Shown here in pieces: positions 27,371 to 39,980 of a stretch of 64,000 bases of DNA (position 1 is its first letter; every line of letters begins with the position of its first letter). This DNA comes from Hippophae tibetana. Its lineage: Eukaryota; Streptophyta; Magnoliopsida; Rosales; Elaeagnaceae. The DNA lies in contig CM072801.1 in the NCBI GenBank assembly GCA_037013495.1, forward strand, positions 105,903,816 to 105,967,815. The letters run 5' to 3'. The notes beneath the pieces are model-generated. The model saw only the letters and a list, made by a program, of their open reading frames with translations. It ran no database searches and was not told the DNA's origin. A program made the position numbers and the translations under genes.

Positions 27371-30300
27371 ATTTTATAATAGTCGTTTTGATGTATGACT
27401 TAAAAGTTATAACAGTTTAAAGTTGGAACCTCAATTCATAATTTCTTTTTTTTTAAATTACGAACTCCAGAAATTTTGTTGTTTTTTATTGAGGAGCAAA
27501 GATAGGTTGAACACAGAAAACAAAAAACATGAAAATGATACATTGAATTAAAAGAAAAGTACGAAATGAAATGCAAATAAGAAAACTATGACAACAAAAT
27601 CTAAATAAAACAAAACACTTGTAGAAATATTTGTTTCTTTAATTGTGATTTGGACCAAAAGAATGCAAAAAACAATAAAATGGAAACCTTTAGTAAATCT
27701 AATATATTAAGATAGATATTCTATTTTGGGCAACCAAGGCTTCGATACCAAATGATACAAATCTTTTATGCGGACCATTTTGGAAACCATGCACTCAAAG
27801 GAATGAGAAAGATTGAATTGCTAAGAACATGGTTAATATAATCAAATTTGAACAATTAAGAACACGATTATAAAACCACACAAAAATGTGAGACCAAACT
27901 ATTACACTTCGGAAAGTAGTGTAAGCGATGGTATTTGGGTTCTAAAAAGTGGACAACTGAACTATTTTTGACTTTATGATTTTGCAATTTGAAATAAGTT
28001 TAGATTTGGAATTTTATAATAGTCGTTTTGATCTATGACTTAAAAGTTATAACAGTTTAAAGTTGGAACCTCAATATATAATTTCTTTTTTTTTAAATTA
28101 CGAACTCCAGAAATTTTGTTGTTTTTTATTGAGGAGCAAAGATAGGTTGAACACCGAAAACAAAGAACATGAAAATGATACAGTGAATTAAAAGAAAAGT
28201 ACGAAATGAAATGAAAATAAGAAAACTATGACAACAAAATCAAAAGAAAACAACTGACTTGTATAAATATTTGTTTCTTTAATTGTGATTGGGACCAAAA
28301 GAATGCAAAAAACAATAAAATGGAAACCTTTAGTAAATCTAATATATTAAGATAGATATTCTATTTTGGGCAACCAAGGCTTCGATACCAAATGATACGG
28401 ATCTTTTATGCGGACCATTTTGGAAACCATGCACTCAAAGGAATGAGAAAGATTGAATTGCTAAGAACATGGTTAATATAATCAAATTTGAACAATTAAG
28501 AACACGATTAGAAAACCACGCAAAAATGTGAGACCAAACTATTACACTTCAGAAAGTAGTGTAAGCGACGGTATTTGGGTTCTAAAAAGTGGACAACTGA
28601 ACTATTTTTTACTTTATGTTTTTGCAAATTGAAATAAGTTTAGATTTGGAATTTTATAATAGTCGTTTTGATGTATGACTTAAAAGTTATAACAGTTTAA
28701 AGTTGGAACCTCAATTCATAATTTCTTTTTTTTTAAATTACGAAGTCCAGAAATTTTGTTGTTTTTTATTGAGGAGCAAAGATAGGTTGAACACCGAAAA
28801 CAAAAAACATGAAAATGATACATTGAATTAAAAGAAAAGTACGAAATGAAATGCAAATAAGAAAATAATGACAACAAAATCTAAATAAAACAAAACACTT
28901 GTAGAAATATTTGTTTCTTTAATTGTGATTTGGACCAAAAGAATGCAAAAAACAATAAAATGGAAACCTTTAGTAAATCTAATATATTAAGATAGATATT
29001 CTATTTTGGGCAACCAAGGCTTCGATACCAAATGATACAAATCTTTTATGCGGACCATTTTGGAAACCATGCACTCAAAGGAATGAGAAAGATTGAATTG
29101 CTAAGAACATGGTTAATATAATCAAATTTGAACAATTAAGAACACGATTATAAAACCACACAAAAATGTGAGACCAAACTATTACACTTCGGAAAGTAGT
29201 GTAAGCGATGGTATTTGGGTTCTAAAAAGTGGACAACTGAACTATTTTTGACTTTATGTTTTTGCAATTTGAAATAAGTTTAGATTTGAAATTTTATAAT
29301 AGTCGTTTTGATCTATGACTTAAAAGTTATAACAGTTTAAAGTTGGAACCTCAATATATAATTTCTTTTTTTTTAAATTACGAACTCCAGAAATTTTGTT
29401 GTTTTTTATTGAGGAGCAAAGATAGGTTGAACACCGAAAACAAAGAACATGAAAATGATATAGTGAATTAAAAGAAAAGTACGAAATGAAATGAAAATAA
29501 GAAAACTATGACAACAAAATCAAAAGAAAACAACTGACTTGTATAAATATTTGTTTCTTTAATTGTGATTGGGACCAAAAGAATGCAAAAAACAATAAAA
29601 TGGAAACCTATAGTAAATCTAATATATTAAGATAGATATTCTATTTTGGGCAACCAAGGCTTCGATACCAAATGATACGGATCTTTTATGCGGACCAATT
29701 TGGAAACCATGCACTCAAAGGAATGAGAAAGATTGAATTGCTAAGAACATGGTTAATATAATCAAATTTGAACAATTAAGAACACGATTAGAAAACCACG
29801 CAAAAATGTGAGACCAAACTATTACACTTCAGAAAGTAGTGTAAGCGACGGTATTTGGGTTCTAAAAAGTGGACAACTGAACTATTTTTTACTTTATGTT
29901 TTTGCAAATTGAAATGAGTTTAGATTTGATATTTTATAATAGTCGTTTTGATGTATGACTTAAAAGTTATAACAGTTTAAAGTTGGAACCTCAATTCATA
30001 ATTTCTTTTTTTTTAAATTACGAACTCCAGAAATTTTGTTGTTTTTTATTGAGGAGCAAAGATAGGTTGAACACCGAAAACAAAGAACATGAAAATGATA
30101 TAGTGAATTAAAAGAAAAGTACGAAATGAAATGAAAATAAGAAAACTATGACAACAAAATCAAAAGAAAACAACTGACTTGTATAAATATTTGTTTCTTT
30201 AATTGTGATTGGGACCAAAAGAATGCAAAAAACAATAAAATGGAAACCTTTAGTAAATCTAATATATTAAGATAGATATTCTATTTTGGGCAACCAAGGC

Positions 30301-33300
30301 TTCGATACCAAATGATACAAATCTTTTATGCGGACCATTTTGGAAACCATGCACTCAAAGGAATGAGAAAGATTGAATTGCTAAGAACATGGTTAATATA
30401 ATCAAATTTGAACAATTAAGAACACGATTATAAAACCACACAAAAATGTGAGACCAAACTATTACACTTCGGAAAGTAGTGTAAGCGATGGTATTTGGGT
30501 TCTAAAAAGTGGACAACTGAACTATTTTTGACGTTATGTTTTTGCAATTTGAAATAAGTTTAGATTTGGAATTTTATAATAGTCGTTTTGATCTATGACT
30601 TAAAAGTTATAACAGTTTAAAGTTGGAACCTCAATATATAATTTCTTTTTTTTTAAATTACGAACTCCAGAAATTTTGTGGTTTTTTATTGAGGAGCAAA
30701 GATAGGTTGAACACCGAAAACAAAGAACATGAAAATGATATAGTGAATTAAAAGAAAAGTACGAAATGAAATGAAAATAAGAAAACTATGACAACAAAAT
30801 CAAAAGAAAACAACTGACTTGTATAAATATTTGTTTCTTTAATTGTGATTGGGACCAAAAGAATGCAAAAAACAATAAAATGGAAACCTTTAGTAAATCT
30901 AATATATTAAGATAGATATTCTATTTTGGGCAACCAAGGCTTCGATACCAAATGATACGGATCTTTTATGCGGACCATTTTGGAAACCATGCACTCAAAG
31001 GAATGAGAAAGATTGAATTGCTAAGAACATGGTTAATATAATCAAATTTGAACAATTAAGAACACGATTAGAAAACCACGCAAAAATGTGAGACCAAACT
31101 ATTACACTTCAGAAAGTAGTGTAAGCGACGGTATTTGGGTTCTAAAAAGTGGACAACTGAACTATTTTTTACTTTATGTTTTTGCAAATTGAAATGAGTT
31201 TAGATTTGATATTTTATAATAGTCGTTTTGATATATGACTTAAAAGTTATAACAGTTTAAAGTTGGAACCTCAATTCATAATTTCTTTTTTTTTAAATTA
31301 CGAACTCCAGAAATTTTGTTGTTTTTTATTCAGGAGCAAAGATAGGTTGAACACCGAAAACAAAAAACATGAAAATGATACATTGAATTAAAAGAAAAGT
31401 ACGAAATGAAATGCAAATAAGAAAATAATGACAACAAAATCCAAAGAAAACAAAACACTTGTAGAAATATTTGTTTCTTTAATTGTGATTTGGACCAAAA
31501 GAATGCAAAAAACAATAAAATGGAAACCTTTAGTAAATCTAATATATTAAGATAGATATTCTATTTTGGGCAACCAAGGCTTCGATACCAAATGATACAA
31601 ATATTTTATGCGGACCATTTTGGAAACCATGCACTCAAAGGAATGAGAAAGATTGAATTGCTAAGAACATGGTTAATATAATCAAATTTGAACAATTAAG
31701 AACCCGATTATAAAACCACACAAAAATGTGAGACCAAACTATTACACTTCGGAAAGTAGTGTAAGCGATGGTATTTGGGTTCTAAAAAGTGGACAACTGA
31801 ACTATTTTTGACTTTATGTTTTTGCAATTAGAAATAAGTTTAGATTTGATATTTTATAATAGTCGTTTTGATCTATGACTTAAAAGTTATAACAGTTTAA
31901 AGTTGGAACCTCAATATATAATTTCTTTTTTTTTAAATTACGAACTCCAGAAATTTTGTTGTTTTTTATTGAGGAGCAAAGATAGGTTGAACACCGAAAA
32001 CAAAGAACATGAAAATGATATAGTGAATTAAAAGAAAAGTACGAAATGAAATGAAAATAAGAAAACTATGACAACAAAATCAAAAGAAAACAACTGACTT
32101 GTATAAATATTTGTTTCTTTAATTCTGATTGGGACCAAAAGAATGCAAAAAACAATAAAATGGAAACCTTTAGTAAATCTTATATATTAAGATAGATATT
32201 CTATTTTGGGCAACCAAGGCTTCGATACCAAATGATACGGATCTTTTATGGGACCATTTTGGAAACCATGCACTCACCAGAATGAGAAAGATTGAATTGC
32301 TAAGAACATGGTTAATATAATCAAATTTGAACAATTAAGAACACGATTAGAAAACCACGGAAAAATGTGAGACCAAACTATTACACTTCGGAAAGTAGTG
32401 TAAGCAACGGTATTTGGGTTCTAAAAAGTGGACAACTGAACTATTTTTTACTTTATGTTTTTGCAAATTGAAATGAGTTTAGATTTGATATTTTATAATA
32501 GTCGTTTTGATGTATGACTTAAAAGTTATAACAATTTATAGTTGGAACCTCAATTCATAATTTCTTTTTTTTTAAATTACGAACTCCAGAAATTTTGTTG
32601 TTTTTTATTCAGGAGCAAAGATAGGTTGAACACCGAAAACAAAAAACATGAAAATGATACATTGAATTAAAAGAAAAGTACGAAATAAAATGCAAATAAG
32701 AAAATAATGACAAAAAAATCTAAAGAAAACAACAGACTTGTAGAAATAGTTGTTTCTTTAATTGTGATAAGGACCAAAAGAATGGAAAAAACAATAAAAT
32801 GGAAACCTTTAGTAAATCTAATATATTAAGATAGATATTCTATTTTGGGCAACCAAGGCTTCGATACCAAATGATACGGATCTTTTATGGGACCATTTTG
32901 GAAACCATGCACTCAACGGAATGAGAAAGATTGAATTGCTAAGAACATGGTTAATATAATCAAATTTGAACAATTAAGAACACGATTAGAAAACCACGGA
33001 AAAATGTGAGACCAAACTATTACACTTCGGAAAGTAGTGTAAGCAACGGTATTTGGGTTCTAAAAAGTGGACAACTGAACTATTTTTTACTTTATGTTTT
33101 TGCAAATTGAAATGAGTTTAGATTTGATATTTTATAATAGTCGTTTTGATGTATGACTTAAAAGTTATAACAGTTTATAGTTGCAACCTCAATTCATAAT
33201 TTCTTTTTTTTTAAATTACGAACTCCAGAAATTTTGTTGTTTTTTATTCAGGAGCAAAGATAGGTTGAACACCGAAAACAAAAAACATGAAAATGATACA

Positions 33301-33370
33301 TTGAATTAAAAGAAAAGTACGAAATAAAATGCAAATAAGAAAATAATGACAAAAAAATCTAAAGAAAACA
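26390..33370. repeat. Long-range duplicated segment, longer copy (~6.98 kb)
   Basis: This segment reappears from about 34068. Its left part (M43-M46) matches at an offset of 7678 bp, including the rare TTTATGATTTTGC in M44. Its right part (M50-M52) matches at an offset of 5118 bp, including rare CAATTAGAAATAAG, AATCTTATATATT and TTGCAACCTC. The 2560-bp difference is four monomers (two a/b dimers) present here and absent there. It overlaps the dimeric zone. Confidence 0.85.
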
Positions 33371-34067
33371 ACAGACTTGTAGAAATAGTTGTTTCTTTAA
33401 TTGTGATAAGGACCAAAAGAATGGAAAAAACAATAAAATGGAAACCTTTAGTAAATCTAATATATTAAGATAGATATTCTATTTTGGGCAACCAAGGCTT
33501 CGATACCAAATGATACGGATCTTTTATGCGGACCATTTTGGAAACCATGCACTCAAAGGAATGAGAAAGATTGAATTGCTAAGAACATGGTTAATATAAT
33601 CAAATTTGAACAATTAAGAACACGATTAGAAAACCACGCAAAAATGTGAGACCAAACTATTATACTTCAGAAAGTAGTGTAAGCGACGGTATTTGGGTTC
33701 TAAAAAGTGGACAACTGAACTATTTTTTACTTTATGTTTTTGCAATTTGAAATAAGTTTAGATTTGATATTTTATAATAGTCGTTTTGATGTATGACTTA
33801 AAAGTTATAACAGTTTAAAGTTGGAACCTCAATTCATAATTTCTTTTTTTTTAAATTACGAACTCCAGAAATTTTGTTGTTTTTTATTCAGGAGCAAAGA
33901 TAGGTTGAACACCGAAAACAAAAAACATGAAAATGATACATTGAATTAAAAGAAAAGTACGAAATAAAATGCAAATAAGAAAATAATGACAAAAAAATCT
34001 AAAGAAAACAACAGACTTGTAGAAATAGTTGTTTCTTTAATTGTGATAAGGACCAAAAGAATGGAAA
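32200..34067. repeat. Monomers M51-M54, start of the TATGGGACC subfamily
   Basis: Anchors are 32307, 32946, 33586 and 34226. M51 and M52 introduce a linked set of marks: TATGGGACC (one base shorter than TATGCGGACC), ACCACGGAAAAATG and GTAAGCAACGG; M52 also has CTCAACGGAATG. M52-M54 also have GAAATAAAATGC, GTGATAAGGACC and AATGGAAAAAAC. The last two of these occur far to the left in M2 and M5, so an old lineage appears to have been re-amplified here. No gene is present. Confidence 0.8.
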
Positions 34068-37000
34068 AAACAATAAAATGGAAACCTTTAGTAAATCTAA
34101 TATATTAAGATAGATATTTTATTTTGGGCAACCAAGGCTTCGATACCAAATGATACGGATCTTTTATGCGGACCATTTTGGAAACCATGCACTCAAAGGA
34201 ATGAGAAAGATTGAATTGCTAAGAACATGGTTAATATAATCAAATTTGAACAATTAAGAACACGATTAGAAAACCACGCAAAAATGTGAGACCAAACTAT
34301 TACACTTCAGAAAGTAGTGTAAGCGACGGTATTTGGGTTCTAAAAAGTGGACAACTGAACTATTTTTTACTTTATGTTTTTGCAAATTGAAATGAGTTTA
34401 GATTTGATATTTTATAATAGTCGTTTTGATGTATGACTTAAAAGTTATAACAGTTTAAAGTTGGAACCTCAATTCATAATTTCTTTTTTTTTAAATTACG
34501 AACTCCAGAAATTTTGTTGTTTTTTATTCAGGAGCAAAGATAGGTTGAACACCGAAAACAAAAAACATGAAAATGATACATTGAATTAAAAGAAAAGTAC
34601 GAAATGAAATGCAAATAAGAAAATAATGACAACAAAATCTAAATAAAACAAAACACTTGTAGAAATATTTGTTTCTTTAATTGTGATTTGGACCAAAAGA
34701 ATGCAAAAAACAATAAAATGGAAACCTTTAGTAAATCTAATATATTAAGATAGATATTCTATTTTGGGCAACCAAGGCTTCGATACCAAATGATACGGAT
34801 CTTTTATGAGGACCATTTTGGAAACCATGCACTCAAAGGAATGAGAAAGATTGAATTGCTAAGAACATGGTTAATATAATCAAATTTGAACAATTAAGAA
34901 CACGATTAGAAAACCACGCAAAAATGTGAGACCAAACTATTACACTTCAGAAAGTAGTGTAAGCGACGGTATTTGGGTTCTAAAAAGTGGACAACTGAAC
35001 TATTTTTTACTTTATGTTTTTGCAAATTGAAATAAGTTTAGATTTGGAATTTTATAATAGTCGTTTTGATGTATGACTTAAAAGTTATAACAGTTTAAAG
35101 TTGGAACCTCAATTCATAATTTCTTTTTTTTTAAATTACGAACTCCAGAAATTTTGTTGTTTTTTATTGAGGAGCAAAGATAGGTTGAACACCGAAAACA
35201 AAAAACATGAAAATGATACATTGAATTAAAAGAAAAGTACGAAATGAAATGCAAATAAGAAAACTATGACAACAAAATCTAAATAAAACAAAACACTTGT
35301 AGAAATATTTGTTTCTTTAATTGTGATTTGGACCAAAAGAATGCAAAAAACAATAAAATGGAAACCTTTAGTAAATCTAATATATTAAGATAGATATTCT
35401 ATTTTGGGCAACCAAGGCTTCGATACCAAATGATACAAATCTTTTATGCGGACCATTTTGGAAACCATGCACTCAAAGGAATGAGAAAGATTGAATTGCT
35501 AAGAACATGGTTAATATAATCAAATTTGAACAATTAAGAACACGATTATAAAACCACACAAAAATGTGAGACCAAACTATTACACTTCGGAAAGTAGTGT
35601 AAGCGATGGTATTTGGGTTCTAAAAAGTGGACAACTGAACTATTTTTGACTTTATGATTTTGCAATTTGAAATAAGTTTAGATTTGGAATTTTATAATAG
35701 TCGTTTTGATCTATGACTTAAAAGTTATAACAGTTTAAAGTTGGAACCTCAATATATAATTTCTTTTTTTTTAAATTACGAACTCCAGAAATTTTGTTGT
35801 TTTTTATTGAGGAGCAAAGATAGGTTGAACACCGAAAACAAAGAACATGAAAATGATACAGTGAATTAAAAGAAAAGTACGAAATGAAATGAAAATAAGA
35901 AAACTATGACAACAAAATCAAAAGAAAACAACTGACTTGTATAAATATTTGTTTCTTTAATTGTGATTGGGACCAAAAGAATGCAAAAAACAATAAAATG
36001 GAAACCTTTAGTAAATCTAATATATTAAGATAGATATTCTATTTTGGGCAACCAAGGCTTCGATACCAAATGATACGGATCTTTTATGCGGACCATTTTG
36101 GAAACCATGCACTCAAAGGAATGAGAAAGATTGAATTGCTAAGAACATGGTTAATATAATCAAATTTGAACAATTAAGAACACGATTAGAAAACCACGCA
36201 AAAATGTGAGACCAAACTATTACACTTCAGAAAGTAGTGTAAGCGACGGTATTTGGGTTCTAAAAAGTGGACAACTGAACTATTTTTTACTTTATGTTTT
36301 TGCAAATTGAAATAAGTTTAGATTTGGAATTTTATAATAGTCGTTTTGATGTATGACTTAAAAGTTATAACAGTTTAAAGTTGGAACCTCAATTCATAAT
36401 TTCTTTTTTTTTAAATTACGAACTCCAGAAATTTTGTTGTTTTTTATTCAGGAGCAAAGATAGGTTGAACACCGAAAACAAAAAACATGAAAATGATACA
36501 TTGAATTAAAAGAAAAGTACGAAATGAAATGCAAATAAGAAAATAATGACAACAAAATCTAAATAAAACAAAACACTTGTAGAAATATTTGTTTCTTTAA
36601 TTGTGATTTGGACCAAAAGAATGCAAAAAACAATAAAATGGAAACCTTTAGTAAATCTAATATATTAAGATAGATATTCTATTTTGGGCAACCAAGGCTT
36701 CGATACCAAATGATACAAATCTTTTATGCGGACCATTTTGGAAACCATGCACTCAAAGGAATGAGAAAGATTGAATTGCTAAGAACATGGTTAATATAAT
36801 CAAATTTGAACAATTAAGAACACGATTATAAAACCACACAAAAATGTGAGACCAAACTATTACACTTCGGAAAGTAGTGTAAGCGATGGTATTTGGGTTC
36901 TAAAAAGTGGACAACTGAACTATTTTTGACTTTATGTTTTTGCAATTAGAAATAAGTTTAGATTTGATATTTTATAATAGTCGTTTTGATCTATGACTTA

Positions 37001-38487
37001 AAAGTTATAACAGTTTAAAGTTGGAACCTCAATATATAATTTCTTTTTTTTTAAATTACGAACTCCAGAAATTTTGTTGTTTTTTATTGAGGAGCAAAGA
37101 TAGGTTGAACACCGAAAACAAAGAACATGAAAATGATATAGTGAATTAAAAGAAAAGTACGAAATGAAATGAAAATAAGAAAACTATGACAACAAAATCA
37201 AAAGAAAACAACTGACTTGTATAAATATTTGTTTCTTTAATTGTGATTGGGACCAAAAGAATGCAAAAAACAATAAAATGGAAACCTTTAGTAAATCTTA
37301 TATATTAAGATAGATATTCTATTTTGGGCAACCAAGGCTTCGATACCAAATGATACGGATCTTTTATGGGACCATTTTGGAAACCATGCACTCAACGGAA
37401 TGAGAAAGATTGAATTGCTAAGAACATGGTTAATATAATCAAATTTGAACAATTAAGAACACGATTAGAAAACCACGGAAAAATGTGAGACCAAACTATT
37501 ACACTTTGGAAAGTAGTGTAAGCAACGGTATTTGGGTTCTAAAAAGTGGACAACTGAACTATTTTTTACTTTATGTTTTTGCAAATTGAAATGAGTTTAG
37601 ATTTGATATTTTATAATAGTCGTTTTGATGTATGACTTAAAAGTTATAACAGTTTATAGTTGGAACCTCAATTCATAATTTCTTTTTTTTTAAATTACGA
37701 ACTCCAGAAATTTTGTTGTTTTTTATTCAGGAGCAAAGATAGGTTGAACACCGAAAACAAAAAACATGAAAATGATACATTGAATTAAAAGAAAAGTACG
37801 AAATAAAATGCAAATAAGAAAATAATGACAAAAAAATCTAAAGAAAACAACAGACTTGTAGAAATAGTTGTTTCTTTAATTGTGATAAGGACCAAAAGAA
37901 TGGAAAAAACAATAAAATGGAAACCTTTAGTAAATCTAATATATTAAGATAGATATTCTATTTTGGGCAACCAAGGCTTCGATACCAAATGATACGGATC
38001 TTTTATGGGACCATTTTGGAAACCATGCACTCAACGGAATGAGAAAGATTGAATTGCTAAGAACATGGTTAATATAATCAAATTTGAACAATTAAGAACA
38101 CGATTAGAAAACCACGGAAAAAAGTGAGACCAAACTATTACACTTCGGAAAGTAGTGTAAGCAACGGTATTTGGGTTCTAAAAAGTGGACAACTGAACTA
38201 TTTTTTACTTTATGTTTTTGCAAATTGAAATGAGTTTAGATTTGATATTTTATAATAGTCGTTTTGATGTATGACTTAAAAGTTATAACAGTTTATAGTT
38301 GCAACCTCAATTCATAATTTCTTTTTTTTTAAATTTCGAACTCCAGAAATTTTGTTGTTTTTTATTCAGGAGCAAAGATAGGTTGAACACCGAAAACAAA
38401 AAACATGAAAATGATACATTGAATTAAAAGAAAAGTACGAAATAAAATGCAAATAAGAAAATAATGACAAAAAAATCTAAAGAAAAC
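34068..38487. repeat. Long-range duplicated segment, shorter copy (~4.42 kb)
   Basis: Anchors are 34866, 35506, 36146, 36786, 37425 and 38064. It matches 26390-33370 except that four monomers are missing at a junction inside M58, which joins the counterpart of M46 to that of M50. A copy-and-contract or copy-and-expand event is needed to explain the two offsets. Confidence 0.85.
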
Positions 38488-39980
38488 AAAACACTTGTAG
38501 AAATAGTTGTTTCTTTAATTGTGATTTGGACCAAAAGAATGCAAAAAACAATAAAATGGAAACCTTTAGTAAATCTAATATATTAAGATAGATATTCTAT
38601 TTTGGGCAACCAAGGTTTCGATACCATATGATACGGATCTTTTATGGGACCATTTTGGAAACCATGCACTCAAAGGAATGAGAAAGATTGAATTGCTAAG
38701 AACATGGTTAATATAATCAAATTTGAACAATTAAGAACACGATTATAAAACCACACAAAAATGTGAGACCAAACTATTACACTTCGGAAAGTAGTGTAAG
38801 CGATGGAATTTGGGTTCTAAAAAGTGGACAACTGAACTATTTTTGACTTTATGTTTTTGCAAATTGAAATGAGTTTAGATTTGATATTTTATAATAGTCG
38901 TTTTGATGTATGACTTAAAAGTTATAACAGTTTAAAGTTGGAACCTCAATTCATAATTTCTTTTTTTTTAAATTACGAACTCCAGAAATTTTGTTGTTTT
39001 TTATTCAGGAGCAAAGATAGGTTGAACACCGAAAACAAAAAACATGAAAATGATACATTGAATTAAAAGAAAAGTAGGAAATGAAATGCAAATAAGAAAA
39101 TAATGACAAAAAAATCTAAAGAAAACAACAGACTTGTAGAAATAGTTGTTTCTTTAATTGTGATAAGGACCAAAAGAATGGAAAAAACAATAAAATGGAA
39201 ACCTTTAGTAAATCTAATATATTAAGATAGATATTCTATTTTGGGCAACCAAGGCTTCGATACCAAATGATACGGATCTTTTATGGGACCATTTTGGAAA
39301 CCATGCACTCAACGGAATGAGAAAGATTGAATTGCTAAGAACATGGTTAATATAATCAAATTTGAACAATTAAGAACACGATTAGAAAACCACGGAAAAA
39401 AGTGAGACCAAACTATTACACTTCGGAAAGTAGTGTAAGCAACGGTATTTGGGTTCTAAAAAGTGGACAACTGAACTATTTTTTACTTTATGTTTTTGCA
39501 AATTGAAATGAGTTTAGATTTGATATTTTATAATAGTCGTTTTGATGTATGACTTAAAAGTTATAACAGTTTATAGTTGGAACCTCAATACATAATTTCT
39601 TTTTTTTAAATTACGAACTCCAGAAATTATGTTGTTTTTTATTCAGGATCAAATATTGGTTGAACGCCGAAAACAAAGAACATGAAAATGATACAGTGAA
39701 TTAAAAGAAAAGTACGAAATGAAATGCAAATAAGAAAATTATGACAACAAAATCTAAAGAAAACAAAACACTTGTAGAAATAGTTGTTTCTTTAATTGTG
39801 ATTTGGACCAAAAGAATGCAAAAAACAATAAAATGGAAACCTTTAGTAAATCTAATATATTAAGATAGATATTCTATTTTGGGCAACCAAGGTTTCGATA
39901 CCAAATGATACGGATCTTTTATGCGGACCATTTTGGAAACCATGCACTCAAAGGAATGAGAAAGATTGAATTGCTAAGAA
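38488..39980. repeat. Monomers M61-M62, leading into the large higher-order repeat
   Basis: Anchors are 38703 and 39342. M61 (GGTTTCGATACC with TATGGGACC, TGATGGAATTT, TTTTTGAC) matches M75 in the next unit. M62 ends with TTTATAGTTGG and GAAATTATGTTG, like M76 and M90. These correspond to positions L and M of the large repeat, so an incomplete earlier unit ends here. Confidence 0.8.

Larger units (their letters stand above)
19401..31900. repeat. Dimeric zone: alternating a/b monomers, 1280-bp unit
   Basis: From anchor 19508 (M31) to 31668 (M50) the anchors are exactly 640 bp apart without exception. Two types alternate over most of the zone. Type a has GATACAAATC, CGATTATAAAACCACAC, CTTCGGAAAG, TTTTTGAC, GATCTATGAC and CAATATATAA. 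Type b has AAAACTATGAC, CAACTGACTTGTATAAAT, GATACGGATC, CTTCAGAAAG, GCGACGG and CAATTCATAA. Hybrids that start as one type and end as the other occur at M38, M40, M41, M43 and M48. Types a and b are still clearly the same monomer, so this is a dimeric higher-order repeat. No gene is present. Confidence 0.93.
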
